Assembly (NCBI GenBank): GCA_038248505.1
Contig: JBBRXJ010000023.1
Coordinates: 1 to 40,822, forward strand
From: JBBRXJ01 sp038248505
Lineage (GTDB): Bacteria; Bacteroidota; Bacteroidia; Bacteroidales; JBBRXJ01
DNA: 40,822 nucleotides
Direction: 5' to 3'
Part shown: positions 1 to 6,604 of the stretch, one piece after another
How the letters are laid out: the number at the start of each line of letters is the position of its first letter
How positions within the stretch are numbered: the first letter of the stretch is position 1
The notes under the pieces: generated by a model
What the model was told of the DNA's origin: nothing
Seen by the model: the letters and a program-made list of their open reading frames with translations, nothing else
The model's database searches: none
Program-made: the position numbers and the translations under genes

Positions 1-2
1 AT

Positions 3-218
3 GAAATTGGAAAATTGCATCCAACCAATGTGAAAGGCATTTTAAAGTTTGCAAACGATAGAAATATTCTCCTCATAAACAGTTCACCGACTTCTTACAA
101 TGCAACTGACTACCGTTACACTTACCTATTGGCAAAAGATGGCAAGAATGTAACAAGCGTAAAAAGATTGGTAAGAAAAATTCCAAAATTTGAATCTGAA
201 ATTCCGACAGAAGCATAA
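3..218 (+). CDS. C-terminal end of an SMC/RecF-like ATPase (partial; JetC/MksB-like?)
   Basis: The reading frame is open from the left edge (first complete codon at base 3) to a TAA at 216-218, so only about 71 residues are visible. The visible part starts EIGKLHP, and the preceding broken codon ends in AT, compatible with Asp; this would give a DE Walker B followed by a D-loop-like stretch. Next comes NVKGILKFAN, then NSSPTSY. This is what the C-terminal end of SMC/RecF-type ABC ATPases looks like, where a 'go through candidates, return SPT' pattern follows Walker B. The stop overlaps the start of the next gene (TAATG), so the two are translationally coupled. The gene order, ATPase then Toprim-type protein, is that of jetC-jetD in Wadjet or mksB-mksG. 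The assignment rests on a short tail and on the neighbour, so it is moderate to low. Confidence 0.5.
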   Translation, partial: EIGKLHPTNVKGILKFANDRNILLINSSPTSYNATDYRYTYLLAKDGKNVTSVKRLVRKIPKFESEIPTEA

Positions 219-1069
219 TGAAAGTTCCAGTTCATATCGCGGAAAAATTATTGCAGCTTTCGCAAGGCGAAATTATTCCGTCAGGTTCTGCAAAACATTC
301 TTTAATTGACGATTTAGTTGCAGAAGGAATTCTTGAAAGGAAAGGAAGAATCAAAAAGACATTACAACTTCACGACAGTAATTCGTTACACACTTATTTG
401 CAAAGTCATTGTTCAATCAACGACCTTTCATTTTACATTAAGATAAGCAACAAAGAAGAAATTACACGAAGCGAATTAGTAACTGCCTCTTCTGATTCAA
501 AAAGATTTAAAGTCAGAACCTTCAAAGGTTTTTTAGTCAACTGCTATGATCCAACTAAAGCGACACTTGACAAAAAGCAAATTATACTCAAGCCAGTTGT
601 TGGAACTTTTCAATTCATCTACGACTTTGAAAAATTTATTCCACCGCCAAACATTACAATTGTTGGAATTGAGAACCCTTCAAACTTTCGGCACATTGAA
701 AAACAGAAACATTTATTCAGCGACATCAAACCATTATTTGTAAGTCGCTATCCACAGAACCAAAGCAAGGACTTAATTAAGTGGCTGCAATCAATTCCAA
801 ACAACTACTTACACTTTGGTGACTTTGACTTTGCAGGAATAGGAATTTACTTAAATGAATTTAAGAAACATCTTGGAGACAGAACTTTATTTTTTGTTCC
901 TGAAAATATTGACAAATTAATAGACGAGTTTGGAAACAAGAAACGATATGACGAACAGAAAATAAACTTTGAGATTAAGTCAATTCAAGAGAAAAAGCTT
1001 TTACAACTTATAGACAAAATTCACAAATACAGAAAAGGTTTAGACCAAGAAATTTTAATCAATGAATAA
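218..1069 (+). CDS. Toprim-like protein, probable JetD/MksG-type nuclease subunit (DUF7281-like)
   Basis: A 283-residue protein without signal peptide or membrane segments. Residues 1-50 look like a winged helix (IPSGSAKHSLIDDLVAEGIL, then a basic KGRIKKTLQ). The C-terminal half has Toprim-like signatures: E152 in IVGIENPSNF, and D202-x-D204 in HFGDFDFAGIGIYL, followed by a conserved-looking KGLDQE at 273-278. Toprim folds bind Mg2+ through one Glu and a DxD pair; in Wadjet systems JetD uses such a domain to cut plasmid DNA that the SMC complex has extruded. The ATG overlaps the preceding ATPase stop. Function as the nuclease of an SMC-type plasmid or phage defence complex is an inference from this architecture and gene order. 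An alternative is another Toprim/topoisomerase VI A-like protein working with a different ATPase. The kleisin-like jetA and jetB would lie outside the window. Confidence 0.6.
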   Translation: MKVPVHIAEKLLQLSQGEIIPSGSAKHSLIDDLVAEGILERKGRIKKTLQLHDSNSLHTYLQSHCSINDLSFYIKISNKEEITRSELVTASSDSKRFKVRTFKGFLVNCYDPTKATLDKKQIILKPVVGTFQFIYDFEKFIPPPNITIVGIENPSNFRHIEKQKHLFSDIKPLFVSRYPQNQSKDLIKWLQSIPNNYLHFGDFDFAGIGIYLNEFKKHLGDRTLFFVPENIDKLIDEFGNKKRYDEQKINFEIKSIQEKKLLQLIDKIHKYRKGLDQEILINE

Positions 1070-1215
1070 AAGCCCTCACACAAAAGTACACACATTTGCA
1101 AGCCACACATGCCTATGCACAGACCAAAGCTTACAAAAGAGTGTCCTTTTCGCCGACTTAAGAAGAAATTCAATTTATTTTCTTCCCTCACATCGGTGTT
1201 TTAATTTTTTTGCCA

Positions 1216-1424
1216 CCCATAACCGACCCGACAAGACAGTGAAACTAACGGCAGACAAGGACTTCAACAACTTGACAGACAGAACGCCAGCAGGTAACAA
1301 CACCTACAAGAAATTGGCGGTTCAGTGGTTAAATGAAGCTTTGTGCTTCGTATCAAGTTCAGTGGTGGCAGACAGTTTAGTTCTTCTAAATCGCCAACTT
1401 TTTGTAGCTGCAAACCGTTATGGG
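1216..1424. repeat. Long imperfect palindrome with nested hairpins (attC-like?)
   Basis: CCCATAAC at 1216-1223 is repeated inverted as GTTATGGG at 1417-1424. Inside, 1304-1319 and 1392-1407 form a 16-base stem with 14 matches (CTACAAGAAATTGGCG against CGCCAACTTTTTGTAG). Within that loop lie two smaller hairpins: GAAGC-TTTGT-GCTTC at about 1336-1350 and TTTAG-TTCTT-CTAAA at about 1377-1391, plus two copies of TTCAGTGG. Such a folded strand with complementary end boxes recalls integron attC sites, but the arms are asymmetric and the end boxes are not the canonical RYYYAAC/GTTRRRY. It could also be a large REP-like element or a structured RNA. A 123-codon ORF (1062-1433) runs through it and is probably not a gene. 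From 1434 to 1595 only a small hairpin (ACCGAA/TTCGGT, 1464-1477) stands out. Confidence 0.45.
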
Positions 1425-1595
1425 CAAGTTTAAGAAACGACACAGCGGACAGACAAGAGAACCACCGAAAATTCGGTTTGACACTTCTTGACAGTTCCGA
1501 CTAACTACAAAAAAATAAAAAGTGGAGTCCAGAAACCACTCAAAAAACGGGGCGACACCGAAAAGCCAGACGAGTAGGAATAAAGGAAATAAAAA

Positions 1596-2203
1596 ATGAG
1601 GAAAATAATCTTAACAATTTCAATCTTGACATTAACAGTAATTTCAGGATTTGCACAAACACAAGCAACAACGACTGACGGAAAAAAGTCTTCCTCAATG
1701 AGGATGGAACTTGGAAATATGTTGAAGAAGTAAAACAAGTTACTTCTTCTGAAAATAATTCGGACTGTAGCGCTTACATTGCAACTGAAGTTGACAAAGT
1801 AACTGGAAAAACAAGCGTTGCAGCAAAAGAGATGCTTATTGTATCAAAAGATGGAGGGAAAAATGGATTTGGTATTTATATACTTAAAGGGTCAAATTCA
1901 ATTATTTTTAGCATACAAGCTGTTGGGGCAGGTGGTTGCATTGATGATGACAACAAAATGAATGTTTTATTTAGAGATGGTACACGTTTAGAATTAATTA
2001 ATGACGGAAAATTTAATTGTGATGCTAAATACACTCAATATTTTGGTGGTGCTTTTGGAAAAGAGAAAGAACTTGAGATGTTTCGTACAAAAGAAATTGA
2101 AACAATGAGAATTTGGACTTCTAAAAGTTATGTTGAAGAAAATTTTACATCTGAGCAGAGCAAAGAATTAATGAATGTTGTGGATTGTTTATCGAAAAAT
2201 TAA
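1596..2203 (+). pseudogene. Small secreted protein, reading frame broken by a one-base deletion
   Basis: ATG at 1596 opens a signal peptide (MRKIILTISILTLTVISGFAQ) and mature residues TQATTTDGKK. The frame then hits a TAA after 45 codons. If one A is added to the six-A run at 1682-1687, the protein continues as KVFLNEDGTWKYVEE through to the stop at 2201-2203, giving about 203 residues. 'Gly-Lys-Lys-Val-x-Leu-x-x-Asp-Gly-Thr-Trp' is a common start of mature periplasmic proteins in Bacteroidota, which makes the join convincing. An uninterrupted ORF from 1832 to 2203 (123 aa) is the in-frame C-terminal part and may be annotated alone. No domain of known function is recognisable. The break could be a sequencing error in a homopolymer, a true mutation, or a phase-variable tract. 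The gene sits between GTTATGGG (1417-1424) and an inverted GCCCATAACG (2212-2221). Confidence 0.7.
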
Positions 2204-2230
2204 GAAAACCAGCCCATAACGATGTACTTC

Positions 2231-2275
2231 ACCGAATGCTAAGGCATTCCTTGCTTTTTTATTGACCTAGTTTTT
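2231..2275 (+). repeat. Hairpin/T-tract module, copy 1
   Basis: This 45-base stretch is repeated at 2341-2385 with 43 identities, 110 bp apart. It consists of a weak hairpin (AAGG-CATT-CCTT), a six-T run, ATTGACCTAG and a second T run. It lies about 30 bases after the stop of the broken secreted-protein gene, so it may end that transcript. Confidence 0.7.
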
Positions 2276-2340
2276 GTTAAGGCATGTTGGGATTACTATG
2301 TGATCCCATTAGGGGAGTACCATGCAATCACTTTAATTTA

Positions 2341-2387
2341 ACGGAACGCTAAGGCATTCCTTGCTTTTTTATTGACCTAGTTTTTTT
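2341..2387 (+). repeat. Hairpin/T-tract module, copy 2
   Basis: Second direct copy of the module at 2231-2275, extended by two further T residues. Its right half (2365-2387) is also the left arm of a long inverted repeat with 2407-2429. Between the two copies (2276-2340) there is no gene, only a small GGGAT/ATCCC inversion (about 2289-2307). Confidence 0.7.
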
Positions 2388-2429
2388 GCTCAAGCTTGGG
2401 CTTGGCAAAAAAACTAGGTCAATAAAAAA
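2365..2429. repeat. 25-bp perfect inverted repeat with inner 5-bp stem
   Basis: Positions 2365-2389 are the exact reverse complement of 2405-2429. Inside the loop, CAAGC (2391-2395) pairs with GCTTG (2400-2404) around a TTGG loop, leaving one bulged T at 2390. The whole can form a hairpin of about 30 bp. It arises because a plus-strand copy of the hairpin/T-tract module faces the T-tract of the minus-strand tRNA terminator. Confidence 0.85.
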
Positions 2430-2448
2430 CGCCCCTTGCAGGGGCGTT
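2407..2448 (-). terminator. Intrinsic terminator of the tRNA-Ser gene
   Basis: Read on the minus strand, an 8-bp stem AACGCCCC/GGGGCGTT (2448-2441 and 2435-2428) with a five-base loop is followed by a T-run, ATTGACCTAG and another T-run. It starts 15 bases after the 3' end of the tRNA. The tail is identical to those of the two plus-strand modules at 2255-2275 and 2365-2387. Confidence 0.85.
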
Positions 2449-2463
2449 AAATTAAAGGGATTG

Positions 2464-2550
2464 CGGAGGAAGAGGGATTCGAACCCCCGGTACCGTCGCC
2501 GGTACAACGGTTTTCAAGACCGCCGCGTTCAACCGCTCTGCCATTCCTCC
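2464..2550 (-). tRNA. tRNA-Ser (anticodon TGA)
   Basis: Read on the minus strand, the 5' GGAGGAA (2550-2544) pairs with TTCCTCC (2471-2465), followed by discriminator G. The anticodon loop reads CTTGAAA, giving anticodon TGA, which reads UCN-type serine codons. A long variable arm (GTACCG-GCGA-CGGTAC) is typical of serine tRNAs, and the T arm contains GGTTCGAATCC. The CCA end is not encoded (CAA follows). Length is 87 nt. The 3' end faces the accessory region on the left. Confidence 0.97.
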
Positions 2551-2562
2551 CTTGTTGAGCTG

Positions 2563-2570
2563 CAAAAGTA
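2563..2570 (-). promoter_or_regulatory. Probable -7 box of the tRNA-Ser promoter
   Basis: TACTTTTG on the minus strand matches the Bacteroidota -7 consensus TAnnTTTG and lies 12 bases upstream of the mature tRNA 5' end. I see no clear -33 TTTG at the expected distance. Confidence 0.45.
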
Positions 2571-2810
2571 AAAAATTAATGCTAACATTATAAAATATCC
2601 AGGCTTTTTTTACATTTTGCTTATATAATATAAAACCATATAAAAAAATTAATTATAGCCTATGTATCAATGGTTTAATCTTGTTTTATACCATGCTTTT
2701 TTACAAGAACAGTCTTGAAAATTTGCAAAAAATATAATTATAACCTTAAATTACAGCTTGTTGCGCCTTTTGCATCACTTTTAAATAATATAGGAGCTTA
2801 AACCATACTT

Positions 2811-2840
2811 CTTGCAAGGGAAATTAAAATAATATATTTG
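2811..2840 (+). promoter_or_regulatory. Probable trmH promoter
   Basis: CTTG (2811-2814) and TATATTTG (2833-2840) are 18 bases apart, close to the Bacteroidota TTTG-N19-TAnnTTTG pattern, and lie 29 bases before the trmH start. The rest of the gap 2571-2810 is AT-rich with no recognisable gene. Confidence 0.55.
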
Positions 2841-2869
2841 TGTAACAAACAATCATTATATGTCATACC

Positions 2870-3523
2870 ATGACAAGAGAACTAATCGATCATCTAAAGT
2901 CTTTTGCAACCACACAGCGTTTTGTGTTGTTTAATAGAATTATTGACCAACGTACTCGCTATATGACGGTTGTTATTGAAGATATATATCAACCACATAA
3001 TGCAAGTGCTGTACTTAGAAGCTGTGACTGCTTTGGATTACAGGATGTGCATGTTATTGAAAAGAAAAATAGATATAGCCCCAATAACGAAATAACAATG
3101 GGTGCTGATAAGTGGCTGTCAATAAAAAAACATAGCTCATTAGATGCTATTAATCTACTCAAAAATCAGGGATATAGAATAGTGGCCACTACTCCAGGGT
3201 CGAATACTATTACTCCCGATCAGTTTAATTTGGAGGAAGGAAAATTTGCCCTCTGTTTTGGTACCGAATTGGAAGGTCTTTCACCCGAATTGATGAGCGC
3301 AGCCGATTGCCATTTGAGAATTCCAATGTATGGATTTACTGAAAGTTTTAATATATCGGTTTCTGTAGCTCTTCTTCTTTCACATTTCTCAACAGCTATA
3401 CGTAAATCTAATATCGATTGGCATCTTACTGAATTTGAAAAAGACGAATTACTTCTTCAATGGCTAAAGAATAGCATAAAGAGTTCTGATCTGATTGTAG
3501 AAAAATTTCTTGCTGCAAAATGA
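2870..3523 (+). CDS. trmH: tRNA (guanosine-2'-O-)-methyltransferase, SpoU/TrmH family
   Basis: A 217-residue SPOUT-class methyltransferase. The three SpoU motifs are present: NASAVLRSCDCFG (motif 1, with the conserved Asn and Arg) at about 43-55, LCFGTELEGLSPELM (motif 2) and IPMYGFTESFNISVSVALLL (motif 3), whose knotted C-terminal part binds S-adenosylmethionine. Members of this subfamily methylate the ribose of G18 in the D-loop of tRNAs; that specificity is inferred from size and from the short N-terminal extension typical of TrmH rather than the L30-like domain of RlmB. The start follows a good promoter. It is a single-gene unit converging on the T9SS gene at 3535, with only 11 bases between the stops. 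Confidence 0.88.
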   Translation: MTRELIDHLKSFATTQRFVLFNRIIDQRTRYMTVVIEDIYQPHNASAVLRSCDCFGLQDVHVIEKKNRYSPNNEITMGADKWLSIKKHSSLDAINLLKNQGYRIVATTPGSNTITPDQFNLEEGKFALCFGTELEGLSPELMSAADCHLRIPMYGFTESFNISVSVALLLSHFSTAIRKSNIDWHLTEFEKDELLLQWLKNSIKSSDLIVEKFLAAK

Positions 3524-3534
3524 ATTATTGTAAT

Positions 3535-4602
3535 TTAGGGGATGAAAACTTTTCTACAAATAATTTTACCTTCGGATATCATTGATACAAATACAAGTGA
3601 TCCGCTTATATCTCTTAACAATGAATACAAATTTAAACTAAAACTACCACTCTCAACATAAGCTTTTACAGGTATGGCAATGATTCGTCCATTCAAATCG
3701 CTAATCTGTATTCGTACATTTGCAGATGTGTTTAAATTATAAGTAAGAATGGTTTCAGCTGTTAATGGATTTGGACTTACACTCATTCCAAACGAAGGTT
3801 CTTTTAGTTCTTTTATACTCGTTGTCGCTTTTAAACGATTATCTTCGAGATTTGAAATGGATTGACTAAATGGACCACTAGTCGATTTAAGAAGCACAAA
3901 AACAATAGGATCTATGGGTGTTGTAAAATTCAACGCACCACAATAATAATAAAGCGAATCAAAAGCATTTGGGTCCTTATCAATAAATTTAAATTTAGTT
4001 TGACCAGCTATATAATAAATACTATCATATTTATGCGTCATAATATTTAAAGAGTCAGTTGATCGATAGATATATACAACAAGAGTATCTACCATTTTTT
4101 TAATATCATAATTTTGAACTTCGTAGGGTTCAATATCAATTTTTACTGTGTCGTTTACAATTTGTCTTTTTACATGTACAGTTTTATGAAAATGACATGA
4201 ATCAATATAACTATCAAAACTAGTAGTAACAGGATTCATAATAATAGAATAATTAATACGTGCTTTAATTTTGTATTTGTAGGAACGCACATCAGGTCGC
4301 GATGAAGTGTCAATAAAAACTGGCAATAAAGCAAATGGAACCGATCCAATACTTAGGTAGTTATTTGATGCGGAATCCCATCTCATGATGGTATAACTAT
4401 CAATTGTTAAAAGATCGAGAACACCATATTTAGAGATTAAACCAGGCATGTTTGGACGTTGCCATACAATCATATTGTGCCAGGTATCCGGGTCAACTGT
4501 TACCATGGAAATTTGAACGCCTCTGCTCAAAAGACTTTCAAATTGAGCCTTTACAGGCAGTATAAGGATAAAAAACAAACTAATGTAAATGAGCTTTTTC
4601 AT
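3535..4602 (-). CDS. Secreted protein with T9SS type A sorting domain
   Basis: A 355-residue protein with signal peptide (MKKLIYISLFFILILPVKAQ). The middle resembles fibronectin-III-like folds, with HNMIVWQRP near residue 42 and repeated YKYKIKA / LYYYCGA strand pairs, but I recognise no enzymatic domain. From about residue 275, FGMSVSPNPLTAETILTYNL, then VRIQISDLNGRII and a closing KVFIP form a type A C-terminal sorting domain: a PNP start and 'D.nGR' in the middle. Such proteins are exported by T9SS and the domain is removed when the cargo is attached to the surface or released. It is a single minus-strand gene, 211 bases from the transporter gene end at 4814; that gap contains no clear terminator. 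Confidence 0.85.
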   Translation of the reverse strand: MKKLIYISLFFILILPVKAQFESLLSRGVQISMVTVDPDTWHNMIVWQRPNMPGLISKYGVLDLLTIDSYTIMRWDSASNNYLSIGSVPFALLPVFIDTSSRPDVRSYKYKIKARINYSIIMNPVTTSFDSYIDSCHFHKTVHVKRQIVNDTVKIDIEPYEVQNYDIKKMVDTLVVYIYRSTDSLNIMTHKYDSIYYIAGQTKFKFIDKDPNAFDSLYYYCGALNFTTPIDPIVFVLLKSTSGPFSQSISNLEDNRLKATTSIKELKEPSFGMSVSPNPLTAETILTYNLNTSANVRIQISDLNGRIIAIPVKAYVESGSFSLNLYSLLRDISGSLVFVSMISEGKIICRKVFIP

Positions 4603-4813
4603 GTTATTATGTATTATTTAATTATTAGGAAACATTGTAACTCGCAAGTGAATTTTGGATTCTGCCAATTTGTAATTCATTCGTGTTTTTGTTTAGTGAA
4701 CATACTCGTTATATAATTCAAATATAAATAAAGATACGCTTTAATCTTATTCAAAACAAAAACAGGAGTATTAAAATTGAATTTATGAGTATATAATACT
4801 AATAATATGAGAC

Positions 4814-5713
4814 TTACACAAAAAACAGGGCAACTCCAATAACGGTAATTATTGCCCCAATTATTTCGCGCGTATGTATTTTTTCTTTATAAATAAAAAC
4901 TGCAGGCACAATTAATAAAACGGGTACGGTAGCAATAATTGTTGAGGCAATACCTGATGAGGTATATTGTACTGCCAATAAGGAAAAAGAAACACCCAAA
5001 AAAGGGCCGAAGAAAGACCCTGTTGCAGTACTTGACATCGCATTACGATTAGTGAGTGATCTAAAAACTTCCTTGCTTCGACCCATCACTAAAATAAATG
5101 CGATAAAACCGATGGCTCCAGCAATAATTCGAATTTGAGTTGATGCAAAAGCATCATATTCACGCATTCCATACTTACTCATAACGATTCCTAGTCCTTG
5201 TCCTGCGGCACCACCAAAGGCTAAAAGCAATCCACGTAAGGGGTAATTTAAGCGAATTTTTCGTGTTTCATTTTCTTTTTCTTCGCGCTTTAAAACAACA
5301 AGCATAATGCCTGCAAGCGTAACAAACATTCCAAGCAATGCCATTGAGTTCATTGATTCATTCAAAAATATTTTTCCAGCTATAGCCGCAATTGGAGGAG
5401 CTAGCGCCATTATGAGCATTGCAATTCGTGCACTCACAATAGTATATGCAGCAAATAAAAACGCATCGCCGAGAAAGAACCCAATGAAACCGGATAATGA
5501 AAGCCAAAACCAAGTGTGCGTGCTAGCATCAAGTGGAAGAAGACTACCGCGTACTAGAAGCGTGTAGATACTTATAAAAATAAAACCTAAAACAAGTCGA
5601 ATAATATTAACGGCAGTTGAACCTACCTTACGACTTGCCGATGCAAAACAAAGTGAAGTAACTGTCCAACAAAGAGCCGTTGTAAGGGCAAATATCTCTC
5701 CTAGATGCGACAT
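4814..5713 (-). CDS. EamA family (DMT) transporter
   Basis: A 299-residue, very hydrophobic protein with about ten transmembrane helices arranged as two EamA repeats (roughly 5-140 and 155-298). Typical pieces are GEIFALTTALCWTVTSLCF at the N-terminus and the second-repeat pattern SGIASTIIATVPVLLIVP followed by YKEKIHTREIIGAIITVIG. Family members export metabolites or amino acids across the inner membrane; the substrate cannot be read from the sequence. It begins 7 bases after the glycosyltransferase gene and is the last gene of the ABC transporter-glycosyltransferase-EamA run, so joint transcription is likely, though a shared function is not shown. Confidence 0.88.
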   Translation of the reverse strand: MSHLGEIFALTTALCWTVTSLCFASASRKVGSTAVNIIRLVLGFIFISIYTLLVRGSLLPLDASTHTWFWLSLSGFIGFFLGDAFLFAAYTIVSARIAMLIMALAPPIAAIAGKIFLNESMNSMALLGMFVTLAGIMLVVLKREEKENETRKIRLNYPLRGLLLAFGGAAGQGLGIVMSKYGMREYDAFASTQIRIIAGAIGFIAFILVMGRSKEVFRSLTNRNAMSSTATGSFFGPFLGVSFSLLAVQYTSSGIASTIIATVPVLLIVPAVFIYKEKIHTREIIGAIITVIGVALFFV

Positions 5714-5720
5714 TTTAAAA

Positions 5721-6593
5721 TTATTTAATTAAAGTATAGTTCTTGTATTCAAATAATCGAATTCCTGTAAGTTCTTCAAACCAATGTAGTATTCGTTTAC
5801 TAAAATTTAGTTTTTTAATTGTTGGATCGAGTTTAATATTCGTATTAATAGCCCCAAGATAATCTTTCATAATAGCAGGATGTCTGCCATTAAAAGGTTT
5901 TATAGAATCGATACGATTGAAATCAAAAAATTCTTCTTCAATAATATTCTTTTTCATCCACTCATCGTCATGCCATAGTTTATTAAATACTTTTTCTTTG
6001 GCTTTCATTAAGCGAGGATCTTTCACCCATCCATAGTGATAAATATATGCATCTATTTTTCGAACATGTAGTTTTTGATTGTTTTTTCTAAAACCTTGTG
6101 CGTCTCGGTATGATCGAATAGCAGTATCAGGACGTATTATACGAATTTCATTTCGATACCACATACGTGAATCAGCAACAAACTCAGGAGTACCAAAAAA
6201 ATGAGTGTACTTAAAAAGTAATCCCTCAGTACGAGGATCACTTTTATACCTTTGCATTTGATTTTTTATCTCCGCATAATATTTTTCATGTACTACTTCA
6301 TCAGCCTGTATATAAAATGCCCAATCATAATCAACACTAATCATATCAAGGGCTTTATTGGTTTCAATAGCCAATACTTTACCGCCCTCACGAAGTGAAT
6401 CATCCCAAACTGATTTGAATATTTCTATTTTATCTGAGTCAATAGTTCGTAACAAATCCTCGGTACTATCATCGGAATTGCCATGTATTATTATAAAATG
6501 ATCACAAAGGGGAAGGATGGATAGTATAGATTCTTTTATAGGATAACCTAGTTTTACCGCATTACGCACAAAAGTGAAACCGCAAACTCTCAT
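5721..6593 (-). CDS. Glycosyltransferase family 2-like protein
   Basis: A 290-residue cytoplasmic protein starting MRVCGFTFVRNAVKLGYP, a typical start for GT-A enzymes of this subgroup: a first beta strand then an 'RN' loop. SILPLCDHFIIIHGNSDDSTEDLL corresponds to the nucleotide-sugar binding part, and FYIQADEVVHEKY (about 93-105) takes the place of the DxD metal site. A basic C-terminal region follows. It probably transfers a sugar to a surface glycan; donor and acceptor are unknown. It lies 11 bases behind the ABC exporter gene and 7 before EamA. The exporter next door suggests a lipid-linked glycan pathway, but only by proximity. Confidence 0.8.
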   Translation of the reverse strand: MRVCGFTFVRNAVKLGYPIKESILSILPLCDHFIIIHGNSDDSTEDLLRTIDSDKIEIFKSVWDDSLREGGKVLAIETNKALDMISVDYDWAFYIQADEVVHEKYYAEIKNQMQRYKSDPRTEGLLFKYTHFFGTPEFVADSRMWYRNEIRIIRPDTAIRSYRDAQGFRKNNQKLHVRKIDAYIYHYGWVKDPRLMKAKEKVFNKLWHDDEWMKKNIIEEEFFDFNRIDSIKPFNGRHPAIMKDYLGAINTNIKLDPTIKKLNFSKRILHWFEELTGIRLFEYKNYTLIK

Positions 6594-6604
6594 TATGATA
6601 TTAT

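Noticed and set aside
1062..1433. 123-codon ORF behind the Toprim gene
   Set aside because: It runs through the palindromic element, has an unnatural composition and no recognisable motif; best explained as chance.
1505..1738. Minus-strand ORF of 77 codons
   Set aside because: It lies opposite the signal-peptide gene at 1596 and has no sensible protein features.
2386..2571. ORF across the tRNA gene
   Set aside because: Overlaps tRNA-Ser and its terminator; not a gene.
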